DNA of 64,000 nt from Defluviicoccus sp046348835 (lineage in GTDB: Bacteria; Pseudomonadota; Alphaproteobacteria; Rhodospirillales; Defluviicoccaceae). The position numbers and the translations under genes are program-made. The DNA lies in NCBI GenBank assembly GCA_046348835.1, contig JAXMDM010000004.1:558001-622000 (forward strand). The letters are read 5' to 3'. Below are positions 27,447-35,959 of this stretch, one piece after another (the stretch's first letter is position 1; the number at the start of each line of letters is the position of its first letter). The notes under the pieces are model-generated. The model had not been told where the DNA came from. It worked only from the letters and a program-made list of their open reading frames with translations, and searched no databases.

Positions 27447-27866
27447 ATGAAGATGAAGGAGATTTCGCTCGCTGCCTTCATTTGCTGCTGGTTTGCGGCG
27501 GTTGCGGGTAAGGCGATAGCTCTGGACTTGTATGGCTTTGATGTGCCGAAGCAGTATCCGAAAGCCTATTCGGCCTATAAGGCCGTCATTCCATCGCAAT
27601 ATAAAAAGATTTCCTGGATGCAGCGGCTCGACGGAACCAGCGGACCCTTGAAGGACATTGATGTCGAGGGCGCCCCCTCTTTACTCTTCTGGATGTGCGA
27701 GCCGCACAATTGCGGAGGTAACGAGCTTGCGGTACTGGCGAGGAAGGACGGCAAGCGCGCCACCGCCCTTTTCCAGAGCGCCGATCACACGGACGGCAAG
27801 CGGGTCTACTTCGGCAAACCCTCCGATGCCGAGACGACGCTACTGATCTCCGCGTTGAGCCAGTAA
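27447..27866 (+). CDS. Ivy-like periplasmic lysozyme-inhibitor-family protein
   Basis: This 139-residue protein has an N-terminal signal segment (ISLAAFICCWFAAVAG) and a mature domain that includes SWMQRLDGTSGP. The motif CEPHNCGGN begins near residue 84. That motif closely resembles the CKPHDC loop of Ivy-family inhibitors, which plugs the active site of C-type lysozyme through its His. The two Cys would form the loop disulfide. A strong GGGGAGGAG ribosome site precedes the ATG. It is a single gene ended by a hairpin overlapping the convergent fumarase gene. Inhibition of a lytic enzyme is inferred. Confidence 0.7.
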   Translation: MKMKEISLAAFICCWFAAVAGKAIALDLYGFDVPKQYPKAYSAYKAVIPSQYKKISWMQRLDGTSGPLKDIDVEGAPSLLFWMCEPHNCGGNELAVLARKDGKRATALFQSADHTDGKRVYFGKPSDAETTLLISALSQ

Positions 27867-27891
27867 CCAGGAGCGGCGGCTTGGCTGCCGC

Positions 27892-27918
27892 GGGCAGACT
27901 CCTTAGTGGAGTCCGCCC
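27892..27918. terminator. Hairpin overlapping the fumarase stop codon
   Basis: An 11-base-pair stem with one mismatch (27892-27902 with 27908-27918) and a TTAGT loop straddles the class I fumarase stop. It could end transcription from both convergent genes. No long T-run follows on either strand. Confidence 0.45.
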
Positions 27919-29534
27919 GGCTTCATGAACTTGGCGAAGAAGTCGTTGCCTTTGTCATCGACGATAATAAAGGCGGGGAAATCCTCGACCTCAATGCGCC
28001 AGATAGCCTCCATGCCCAGCTCAGGATACTCGATGCATTCCACTTTCTTGATGCAGTCCTGGGCGAGGCGGGCGGCGGGGCCACCGATAGAGCCGAGATA
28101 AAAACCACCGTACTGCTTGCATGCCTGGGTCACTTCGGGCGAGCGATTCCCTTTGGCCAGCATGACCATGCTGCCGCCGGCCGCCTGGAATGTTCCCACG
28201 TAGGAGTCCATCCGCCCGGCAGTGGTCGGCCCGAATGACCCGGACGCGTATCCGTCGGGGGTCTTCGCCGGACCGGCGTAATAAACGCAGAGGTCCTTGA
28301 AGTACTGGGGCAGGCCCTCACCACGGTCGAGCCGCTCCTTCAGCTTTGCATGGGCAATGTCGCGGGCGACGATCATCGGGCCGGTCAGCGAGACGCGGGT
28401 GGTGACCGGATAACGGCTCAGGGTCGCGCGGACCTCGTCCATCGGCCGCGTCAGGTCGATCCGGACGACCTCTCGGGAGAGCGCGTCCGAGCCAGCCTCG
28501 GGAAGATAATGCGCCGGATTTTCCTCGAGCTGCTCCAGGTAAACACCGCCTTTGGTAATCTTGCCGAGGATCTGGCGGTCGGCCGAACAGGAGACGCCGA
28601 TGCCGACCGGGCAGGAGGCACCATGGCGGGGCAAGCGGATGACCCGTACGTCGTGACAAAAATACTTGCCGCCGAATTGCGCACCGATGCCCATGCTCCG
28701 GGTCAACTCGTGAATCTTCCCTTCCATCTCCAGGTCGCGGAAGGCCTGGCCGGCGGCGTTGCCTACGGTCGGCAAGCCATCGAGGTAGCGGGCGGTGGCC
28801 AGCTTGACCGTCTTCAGGGTGAGTTCGGCCGACGTCCCGCCGATCACCAGAGCGAGGTGGTAGGGGGGACAGGCAGCGGTGCCGAGGCTCCGGATCTTCT
28901 CGTCCATGAACTCCATCAGACGCTTCGGGTTCAAAAGCGCCTTTGTTTCCTGATAAAGGTAGGTCTTGTTGGCGGAGCCGCCGCCCTTGGCCATGAACAT
29001 GAACTTATAGGCATCGCCTTTGGTGGCGTAGATGTCGATCTGCGCCGGCAGGTTCGAGCCGGTATTGACCTCGTTGAACATGTCGAGCGGGGCCACCTGG
29101 CTATAACGGAGGTTGCTTTCCGTATAGGCCTTCCGGATACCCTGGGAGAGCGCCGCCTCGTCGTCGCCCGAGCACCAGACGTTCTCGCCCTTCTTGCCCA
29201 TGACGATGGCTGTGCCGGTGTCCTGGCACATGGGGAGGATGCGGCCGGCGGCGATGTTGGCATTCTTCAGGAGTTCGACCGCAACGAAGCGGTCGTTGTC
29301 CGACGCTTCGGGATCGTCGATGATCTTGCGCAGCTGCGCTAGGTGACCGGGGCGGAGGAGATGCTGGCAATCCCGAATCGCCTGCTCCGCCAGCAGCGTT
29401 AGTGCTTCCGGCGCAACTTCGAGGATCTCGCGACCGTTCGCCCGCACCGTCGTGACGTGTTCGCTGGTGAGCTTGCGGTAAGGGGTGGTGTCCTCGCCCA
29501 GCGGGAACATTTCCTGATATTGTTGTTCTACCAT
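27903..29534 (-). CDS. fumA: Class I (iron-sulfur) fumarate hydratase
   Basis: This 543-residue enzyme is of the single-chain 4Fe-4S class. Visible cluster-ligand regions are MCQDTGTAIVMGKKGE, FCHDVRVIRLPRHGASCPVG and VSCSADRQI. The C-terminal part carries the beta-subunit-like block VTTRVSLTGPMIVARDIAHA. It hydrates fumarate to malate in the TCA cycle and is sensitive to oxygen and iron limitation. GGGAGG precedes the ATG. The unrelated FumC lies nearby, so this organism keeps both enzyme types close together on the same strand. Confidence 0.95.
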   Translation of the reverse strand: MVEQQYQEMFPLGEDTTPYRKLTSEHVTTVRANGREILEVAPEALTLLAEQAIRDCQHLLRPGHLAQLRKIIDDPEASDNDRFVAVELLKNANIAAGRILPMCQDTGTAIVMGKKGENVWCSGDDEAALSQGIRKAYTESNLRYSQVAPLDMFNEVNTGSNLPAQIDIYATKGDAYKFMFMAKGGGSANKTYLYQETKALLNPKRLMEFMDEKIRSLGTAACPPYHLALVIGGTSAELTLKTVKLATARYLDGLPTVGNAAGQAFRDLEMEGKIHELTRSMGIGAQFGGKYFCHDVRVIRLPRHGASCPVGIGVSCSADRQILGKITKGGVYLEQLEENPAHYLPEAGSDALSREVVRIDLTRPMDEVRATLSRYPVTTRVSLTGPMIVARDIAHAKLKERLDRGEGLPQYFKDLCVYYAGPAKTPDGYASGSFGPTTAGRMDSYVGTFQAAGGSMVMLAKGNRSPEVTQACKQYGGFYLGSIGGPAARLAQDCIKKVECIEYPELGMEAIWRIEVEDFPAFIIVDDKGNDFFAKFMKPGGLH

Positions 29535-29662
29535 TGCGGAACCTCCCGTTCCAATCCAGGCCGCCGTGCGGCAATGCGCACGGCACCGCTCTGAAGCGCT
29601 GCCGGACCCGGCCCATCAAGCGCCTGCGGCCTCGCTGCGGCCGGTCGGCTTTCGGGGATATC

Positions 29663-30178
29663 CTACTTTTTTCGAAACCTGTCGAGCGCGATCACCTCAC
29701 CGCTCGAGCTTTCGCTCTCGTCTTCGGGTTTTTCGCTGGCGGAGTCATCCCCGAGCGCACCGGGCGGGACTCGTGCCGCCTCGGCGGCGGCGGCGGCCTC
29801 GGCCCCGGCACTGCCTTGCTTCGGCAAGGCGTGTAACTGGAGCCCGAAGTTCACGCCGGGATCGCCGAATGCCTGCACCGCCGAGAACGGGACGCGCAGA
29901 TCGGCCGCCCTGCCATGGAAGCGGAGGCTGACGCTGAATCCCGCGGCGTCGACGGCGAGTCCCCAGAACTGGTGCTGGAGGACGATGGTCATCTCCTCAG
30001 GATACTGGGCGCGCAACCAATCCGGCATCCCGACGCCGAGTGCACCGCTGGTGAAGGTAATATAAAAGTGATGGTTGCCGACTAGGCCGTGCTCTGCCGT
30101 ATAAGCCAGCGCCTTCCGAATGACGCCGCGCAAGGCTTCCTCGATCCAGGTCTCATAGGGGAGAAGCGATACTGGCAC
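29663..30178 (-). CDS. sspB: ClpXP adaptor SspB (alpha type)
   Basis: This 171-residue protein has the folded SspB core: NHHFYITFTSGALGVGMPDW, LQHQFWGLAVDAAGFSVSL, then VPFSAVQAFGDPGVNFGLQL. An acidic, Ser/Glu-rich linker leads to the C-terminal motif EVIALDRFRKK, which contacts the ClpX zinc domain. It delivers ssrA-tagged proteins to ClpXP. The start is GTG with GGAGG upstream. It lies 128 bases upstream of fumA on the same strand, with its own ribosome site. Confidence 0.9.
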   Translation of the reverse strand: MPVSLLPYETWIEEALRGVIRKALAYTAEHGLVGNHHFYITFTSGALGVGMPDWLRAQYPEEMTIVLQHQFWGLAVDAAGFSVSLRFHGRAADLRVPFSAVQAFGDPGVNFGLQLHALPKQGSAGAEAAAAAEAARVPPGALGDDSASEKPEDESESSSGEVIALDRFRKK

Positions 30179-30588
30179 GAGGCACCCTCCTTGCCAATCA
30201 ATGCGAGTGAGGGGCTTCTGTTGCCAGGTGCCCCTCGAACCCCGCTCATGCCTTATGCGGCGAGAGCATATGCCTCATTGTCGTTGGCATCTGTAGGTTC
30301 GGCCCGATAACGGCGGTACCATGCCGAGCGAAAACCAAGTCTTTACTACGCGCGTCGATCCTATTTCGCCCCCGCATTGCCGTCGCCATGGACGCTCCCC
30401 GAGGGGAGTGGTGGAGGCGCCGGGTACCGCCCCCGGGTCCGCTCCGTCTATTCCACGAGGCCGTTTATCGCCATAGTCGATCACTCGACGCCTCAATATA
30501 TTGTCGTCGCCGTCGGCCACGCAAGGCGAACAGTTGTCCCCGAGTGAGGAAGCGGTAGATTACCGAAGCCCACCGCGGGAAAGCACCC
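30179..30588. other. 410-base divergent intergenic region
   Basis: This is the gap between sspB (minus) and thyX (plus). I find no RNA gene, operator or repeat that I can name. Short open frames on both strands have no protein character. The region must hold the two divergent promoters. Confidence 0.5.
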
Positions 30589-31563
30589 ATGCAACTCACC
30601 CCCCAGCAACAGGCCGAGATCGAAGAGGTCAGAGCGACGTCGACGCCGACCCGGCGGCCGACGGTTGCGGCACTGGAGGACGTCCTCTATCGGCCCCTGC
30701 CGGTCCTCGATCATGGCTTCGTCCGCGTCGTCGACTACATGGGCGACGACGCGGCCGTCGTCCAGGCGGCGCGGGTCTCGTACGGCCGGGGTACACGGCG
30801 GGTTCAGGACGACGCCGGCCTGATCAACTATCTGATGCGCCATCGCCACACGACCCCCTTCGAGATGTGCGAGATCAAGTATCATGTCAAACTGCCGATC
30901 TTTGTCGCCCGGCAGTGGATCCGACACCGCACCGCCAATGTGAATGAGTACTCGGCCCGCTACTCGATTCTAGATAAGGAATACTATCTTCCCTCTCGAC
31001 GGCACCTAGCCGCCCAGGCCAAGGTCAATCGCCAGGGTCGCGACGGTGTACTCCGCTCCGATCAGGCGGAGCGAGTGCTGGACATTCTCCGCGCCGACGC
31101 CGAACGCTGCCACACCGACTACGAATTCTTGCTGAACGAGACCCGCGATGGTCGGGTGGTCGATCCGGACCGCATCGGACTGGCCCGAGAACTGGCGCGG
31201 ATGAACCTGACCTTGAACACTTACACACAGTGGTACTGGAAGATCGACGCTCATAATCTGCTCAACTTCCTGAGCCTTCGTGCCGATGCCCATGCTCAAT
31301 ACGAGATCCGGGCCTACGCGGAGGTCATGCTGGAGACGCTGCGTCGGTGGCTGCCCATCACCTGCGCCGCGTTCGTGAACTATCGGCTCGGTGCTTACGA
31401 GCTGTCGGCGGCGGCGCTGGCGGTGGTGAGGCGGCTCCTCGCCGGCGAGAGTCCGACGCAGACGGACAGCGGAATGTCGCCGCGGGAATGGCGGGAGCTT
31501 ATGCAGGCCCTGGACCGGTCGGAGGAACGGCGGGGACCGACGGCGGCCGATCAGAACACCTGA
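30589..31563 (+). CDS. thyX: Flavin-dependent thymidylate synthase
   Basis: This 324-residue enzyme makes dTMP from dUMP using FAD and methylene-tetrahydrofolate. The ThyX signature RHRTANVNEYSARYS (about 120) fits the R-H-R-x5-N-E-x-S-x-R-Y pattern. RQWIRHR lies immediately before it. The N-terminal 40 residues and C-terminal 60 residues extend beyond the core. The stop lies inside the convergent DUF294 gene: the two overlap tail to tail by 13 bases. No thyA is visible in this window. Confidence 0.95.
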   Translation: MQLTPQQQAEIEEVRATSTPTRRPTVAALEDVLYRPLPVLDHGFVRVVDYMGDDAAVVQAARVSYGRGTRRVQDDAGLINYLMRHRHTTPFEMCEIKYHVKLPIFVARQWIRHRTANVNEYSARYSILDKEYYLPSRRHLAAQAKVNRQGRDGVLRSDQAERVLDILRADAERCHTDYEFLLNETRDGRVVDPDRIGLARELARMNLTLNTYTQWYWKIDAHNLLNFLSLRADAHAQYEIRAYAEVMLETLRRWLPITCAAFVNYRLGAYELSAAALAVVRRLLAGESPTQTDSGMSPREWRELMQALDRSEERRGPTAADQNT

Positions 31564-32990
31564 GCGGTGAACTCCATCCGGACCCGCTTGCGGACAGCGT
31601 CGATGGCCCGCAGAGCGCGGATCAGGTCGAGCCGACGGCGCTTGGTCAGGGCATTGGGATCGATGAAGTAACTCACCTTGCGGCCGATGCGGTAGTCGGC
31701 GAGCTGCTGCCGAAACAACAGATCGGTGAGTTCGATGAACGCGGCGGTCAGGGCGTCGCGCTCCTGCTCAACCAGGACGCCCTTCTGCCGAAGGGCCTGC
31801 ACGCGGGCCAGGGTCGAGGTTTCTTCCACACCTTCGCGAAGGGCGAGCAGGCGGACCGCACCGACCAGCGGAATGAGCCCGGCCAGCTTGAGATTCACAT
31901 GCCCCCGATGCTCGGGGTTTGTCTTCTCGGTCTGAAATCCGCCGAAAAGACCCAGCGCGACGTTCTGATCGGCTTTGTCTTGAAACATCTGACGCAGAAA
32001 GGCGCGATTATTCTTCACGAGGCCGGTTACTGCTCGGCGCAAATCCTGCGCAAGTTCGACTTTTCCAGAGACCGGCTGGAAGTCAAAAAATATATCTGAC
32101 AAACGAATGGCGACAAAGTTACTCTTTTTACTCCATAATGTGATCTGACTTATCCACTGAGTTAAGGATTTCCTCCAAAGAGGATTAATCGCCATGCAAT
32201 AGCCATTGCAGTAAGGAATGCCGATCTGGTTGAGATCGCGGCACAGTCGTTCGGCGGCCTCGAGGAAAAACGCATCGACGCGGGCGTGCTCCGCGTCGGG
32301 ATAATCGGCAAGGATGAAGCCATTGTCCTGATCCGGCAGCAGATAGTTTTCGCCGCGCCCCCCCGAGCCCATCACAATGGCGACGGCGGGGACCGGCGGC
32401 TCTCCCCATCCCTCTTCCGCCATCGCCGCCATCGCCGCCTTGGATATGCGCCGATACACGTCGTTGTTGATGTGGGTGATCAGCTGTTGGATATCGGTCG
32501 CCGCCAGATTCTCGGCGAAGAGTTGCTCGGCGAGTTCGACCTGGGCGACCCTGACCTCCCTCAACCCTTCGATCGTTCCTTCGTAGGTGAGCCGGTCGAT
32601 CTGCTGCATGAGCCGGCCTGCGGCCACCGCCAGTGCATCGAAGAGGTCGATCAGCCCGGCCAGTTGTCCGCGCCCGTCCACGACCACCATGTGCCGCAGC
32701 CGGTTGCGACGCATCCGGGCGATCGCCTGATAGAGGTAATCACGGCGTGCAATGGTCAGGATCGGATGTGTCATCACCGTATCGACGGGGGCATCGCCCC
32801 GCGTCCGATAGGTGATGCGGCGGGCAATGTCCTGCATCGTGATGATGCCGATCGGCCGGTCGTCCGCGTCAATAACGACGGCGCAGCTCGCTGCCTCCTG
32901 TCGCGCGAGCTCGACCAGCTCGGCACAGGTGGAGTCGGGCCGAATCACCAACATCTCATGACGGGGACGCATAAAATCCCGCACCAGCAT
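31551..32990 (-). CDS. CBS-pair / DUF294 putative nucleotidyltransferase
   Basis: This 479-residue protein has an N-terminal CBS pair (DFMRPRHEMLVIRPDSTCAE, then VMTHPILTIARRDYL), then the DUF294 nucleotidyltransferase-like domain with GSGGRGENYLLPDQDNGFIL. A DUF294 C-terminal helical domain follows. CBS pairs bind adenosine nucleotides and typically regulate the attached domain. The start is uncertain: the frame continues upstream without a better candidate, and ATG 32990 fits the CBS boundary but lacks a clear ribosome site. Divergent from a symporter, it parallels the cNMP-CBS-DUF294 gene at 37805. Confidence 0.82.
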   Translation of the reverse strand: MLVRDFMRPRHEMLVIRPDSTCAELVELARQEAASCAVVIDADDRPIGIITMQDIARRITYRTRGDAPVDTVMTHPILTIARRDYLYQAIARMRRNRLRHMVVVDGRGQLAGLIDLFDALAVAAGRLMQQIDRLTYEGTIEGLREVRVAQVELAEQLFAENLAATDIQQLITHINNDVYRRISKAAMAAMAEEGWGEPPVPAVAIVMGSGGRGENYLLPDQDNGFILADYPDAEHARVDAFFLEAAERLCRDLNQIGIPYCNGYCMAINPLWRKSLTQWISQITLWSKKSNFVAIRLSDIFFDFQPVSGKVELAQDLRRAVTGLVKNNRAFLRQMFQDKADQNVALGLFGGFQTEKTNPEHRGHVNLKLAGLIPLVGAVRLLALREGVEETSTLARVQALRQKGVLVEQERDALTAAFIELTDLLFRQQLADYRIGRKVSYFIDPNALTKRRRLDLIRALRAIDAVRKRVRMEFTAQVF

Positions 32991-33429
32991 TCCGAAGACA
33001 GCGGTGCGAGATGGAGGGCTTTGCGAATGGGCTTCCGGCACGGGTCGCTGCTCCACGCAATCTCGCCGAACAGCGTACAGCAACCGATGTCGGCGGCGCA
33101 GGGGAAAGGGGAGGGGCGGCAAAGAAGGACTGGCTGCCTATGAGAACCAATCGCATCAATGGGGTAGCGTGTTGTCGCTGTAGCGTGAGCGTGATATCTG
33201 TAGGCGGCTGAGGCTACTCATTTTGTGGAGTGGCGCGCGCTTCGGTACGGTTGCGCCCACGCGACGAACGAGACGCGCAAATAAAGGATGGCCTGGCGCC
33301 GAGGTGCGTGCGGGGCCAGGGCCCAGGAGCCTGCAGTATTGGCGGATGAGCACCAACACCAAGGCATTTCCAAGTAGCAGCCGGCAGAAAGTGGTGCTCC
33401 GCCGCGGTAAGTGATTGAGGAGAGAGGTA
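32991..33429. other. 439-base divergent intergenic region
   Basis: This is the gap between the DUF294 gene (minus) and the symporter gene (plus). It holds GCGTG-type short repeats near 33170-33190 but no named motif. GGAGAGAGG for the symporter lies at its right end. I see no credible gene in it. Confidence 0.5.
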
Positions 33430-35403
33430 TTGGTACCCAAGGTCACATGGCTGTTGGTCTTCATCCTCGTCTACTGGGTATATTGCCTATACTGGGGTAT
33501 CCGAGGAGCGAAATTGGCGAGAACGGCAAGTGATTATTTTATCGCCGGCCGTAAGCTGTCGCTTTGGGTATTTGTTCTTGCCGCTACCGCGACGTCGTTC
33601 TCTGGATGGACGTTTATGGGCCACCCCGGCCTCGTCTACCGGGATGGCTTCCAGTATGCGTTTGCATCCTTTTATGCCATCGTTATTCCGCTGACCGGGC
33701 TTTTCTTCCTGAAAAGACAGTGGATGCTGGGAAAACGCTATGGGTATGTAACGGCCGGCGAGATGATGTCCGACTACTTCAAGGGCGACGTCATTCGGGT
33801 TCTGACCGTTGTCGTGGCGCTGTTCTTTTCCATTCCATACCTGGGAGTCCAGCTGGCTGCTTCGGGCTATCTCTTTAGCGTCCTCACCGACGGCATCATC
33901 GACGTGGCGCTGGGCGCGGTCATTCTCTCCATCGTGGTCCTGATCTACGTCGCCTCCGGCGGTCTTCGTGCGGTGGCGTACGTGGATACCGTGCAGTGCG
34001 TCCTCATCTGGCTCGGAATCGTTATTGTCGGCCTGATCGCCATCAGCTTCGTTGGCGGCTGGGACGCGCTGATCGTTGCGATGTCACGGTTGGGTGCGTC
34101 AACCGTCGGCGAGTACGGCACCACCCACAACGTGGCCGGATCGGGAGGGGATTTTAACGCCTACTTTGCCGTGCCGGGGGTCATCCAGTTCACCGCCGGA
34201 CTGGGCAAGGAAACGCCGATCGGCGGCCCGTGGACGGGTGTCATGATCCTCACCTACATGCTTGCGCTGATGGGCATCCAGGCGGCCCCTGCGTTCACCA
34301 TGTGGGCCTTTTCCAATACCAATCCGGCGCCCTTCGCCCCGCAGGCGGTGTGGGCGTCGGGATTATGGATCGGCGGCACCCTGGTATTCTTCACCACGTT
34401 CCAGGGGATGGCCGCGCATTTCCTTGGCGCCAATCCGCTGGTCACGGAAGCCGGCCTCGCCGTTGACGCGAGCGTCCTGCCGGCAAGTATCGCCCTCGAC
34501 CCCGATACGCTGGTCCCCCATTACTTCAATCTGCTGGCCGAGTCTGCCCCGTGGCTGGTGGGGTTGCTGGCGGTGTGTGCGCTGGCGGCGATGCAATCGA
34601 CGGGGGCGGCTTACATGTCGACGGGCGGCGGCATCCTCACCCGCGATCTCTACAAGCGCTACCTGAACCCCGGCGCCACCCATGCCACCCAGAAACTGTT
34701 CGGTCGCCTGGGGGTCAGCCTGATCGTCATTCTTGCGCTTATCGTCGCCGTTTATTCACGGGACGCGCTTGTGCTCATGGGCGGCTTGGCCGTCGCGTTC
34801 GGCTTCCAGATGTTCGTTCCGCTGCTGGCCGTCTGCTACTGCCCCTGGCTCACCCGTGAAGGGACGACGTGGGGGCTGGCGGCGGGGATTCTCGCCGTGA
34901 TCCTCACCGACAGCATCGGACAAACCCTGTTCGGAGGGCTCCTGCCCTGGGGCCGTTGGCCGCTGACCATCTACTCGGCCGGGTGGGGCATCTTGGCGAA
35001 TGTGCTCGTGTGCCTGGTCATCTCCGCGTTCACCCAGCGGGAACGCGACCTGACTCACCGGATGAAGTTCCATTCTTTTCTGCGCGACCACGCCCGTTTG
35101 CCCGGTTCGAAGCGTCGACTGATCCCGGTCGCTTGGCTCGTCACCATCGCCTGGTTCTTTTTTGCCATCGGGCCCGGCTGCGTCATCGGCAACTGGGTGT
35201 TCGGGACACCCGATTCCGGCCCCTCGGGCTGGACCTTCGGAATTCCGTCAATCTGGGCGTGGCAGATCATCTTCTGGCTGCTCGGCGTCGCTCTCCTTTG
35301 GTTCCTTGCCTACACGATGGAGTTGGCGACGGTTCCCGGTAAGGAAGTGGAGGCTCTGGTTGAGGACTGTGGTGACGCCTCTTTTCCCGGGCCGGGAATG
35401 TGA
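33430..35403 (+). CDS. Sodium:solute symporter (SSS family)
   Basis: This 657-residue inner-membrane protein has about 13 helices. The family block TASDYFIAGRKLSLWVFVLA (about 30) is followed by SFSGWTFMGHPGLVYRDG, a variant of the SSS sodium-site region. I chose TTG 33430, seven bases after AGGAG, over a TTG at 33415 within the ribosome site. It is the first gene on the plus strand of the symporter cluster, 271 bases upstream of DUF485. The substrate is not certain; an organic acid or proline-like solute is plausible. Confidence 0.82.
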   Translation: MVPKVTWLLVFILVYWVYCLYWGIRGAKLARTASDYFIAGRKLSLWVFVLAATATSFSGWTFMGHPGLVYRDGFQYAFASFYAIVIPLTGLFFLKRQWMLGKRYGYVTAGEMMSDYFKGDVIRVLTVVVALFFSIPYLGVQLAASGYLFSVLTDGIIDVALGAVILSIVVLIYVASGGLRAVAYVDTVQCVLIWLGIVIVGLIAISFVGGWDALIVAMSRLGASTVGEYGTTHNVAGSGGDFNAYFAVPGVIQFTAGLGKETPIGGPWTGVMILTYMLALMGIQAAPAFTMWAFSNTNPAPFAPQAVWASGLWIGGTLVFFTTFQGMAAHFLGANPLVTEAGLAVDASVLPASIALDPDTLVPHYFNLLAESAPWLVGLLAVCALAAMQSTGAAYMSTGGGILTRDLYKRYLNPGATHATQKLFGRLGVSLIVILALIVAVYSRDALVLMGGLAVAFGFQMFVPLLAVCYCPWLTREGTTWGLAAGILAVILTDSIGQTLFGGLLPWGRWPLTIYSAGWGILANVLVCLVISAFTQRERDLTHRMKFHSFLRDHARLPGSKRRLIPVAWLVTIAWFFFAIGPGCVIGNWVFGTPDSGPSGWTFGIPSIWAWQIIFWLLGVALLWFLAYTMELATVPGKEVEALVEDCGDASFPGPGM

Positions 35404-35597
35404 CGGCTCACACGGAAGGGGGATGACCCGGGGACACCCGACGCGACGGAGAATAATACGGCTGTCTCTCGGCGTGCTGAGCCGCGAGCAAACCAACGCA
35501 GAAATCGTCGCCGGATCGGTAACGCAAGGGAGGTTCTGCGAAGTCACAAAGCAAGCATTCTGAATCGCAACTTTTTGGTGTCGCGATAGGGCATTCG

Positions 35598-35627
35598 TTG
35601 ACTCAGCGGTTGATATATGCCTAGATG
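35598..35627 (+). promoter_or_regulatory. Candidate promoter of the DUF485-actP genes
   Basis: TTGACT (35598-35603) and TAGATG (35622-35627) lie 18 bases apart, about 50 bases before the DUF485 ATG. The -10 match is imperfect and no factor site was recognised nearby. Confidence 0.3.
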
Positions 35628-35674
35628 CCAAGAGAAACGGCTAACCATTGGGAGTTGTCCCAGGAGGGAGGAAT

Positions 35675-35956
35675 ATGCACGAGCATGAACAGCGATTGCA
35701 TGCGATCGCCGCGCGTCGATGGCGCATTGCCTTCTGGCTGAGCGGTATCATGTTGATCGCTTACTATGGTTTCATTCTGCTGGTCGCATTTGACAAGGAA
35801 CTGTTGAGCCAGCTTCTCAGCCCGGGCTTGTCGTTGGGTATCCTGCTTGGGGCGCTGGTGATCGTCTTCGCGTGGGTTCTCACCATATTTTACACGGTAT
35901 GGGCGAACACGGTCTACGACAGCGAAATCTCCCACCTTAGCCATCTTTCGAGGTGA
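35675..35956 (+). CDS. DUF485 membrane protein (ActP partner)
   Basis: This 93-residue protein has two membrane helices (about 17-39 and 50-75) and the DUF485 pattern RRWRIAFWLSGIMLIAYYGF, then GLSLGILLGALVIVFAWVLT. It matches YjcH-type proteins encoded directly upstream of acetate permease ActP. A GGAGGGAGG site precedes the ATG. Only three bases separate its stop from the actP start, so they are one transcript and likely translationally coupled. It is presumed to partner with the permease. Confidence 0.9.
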   Translation: MHEHEQRLHAIAARRWRIAFWLSGIMLIAYYGFILLVAFDKELLSQLLSPGLSLGILLGALVIVFAWVLTIFYTVWANTVYDSEISHLSHLSR

Positions 35957-35959
35957 GCC

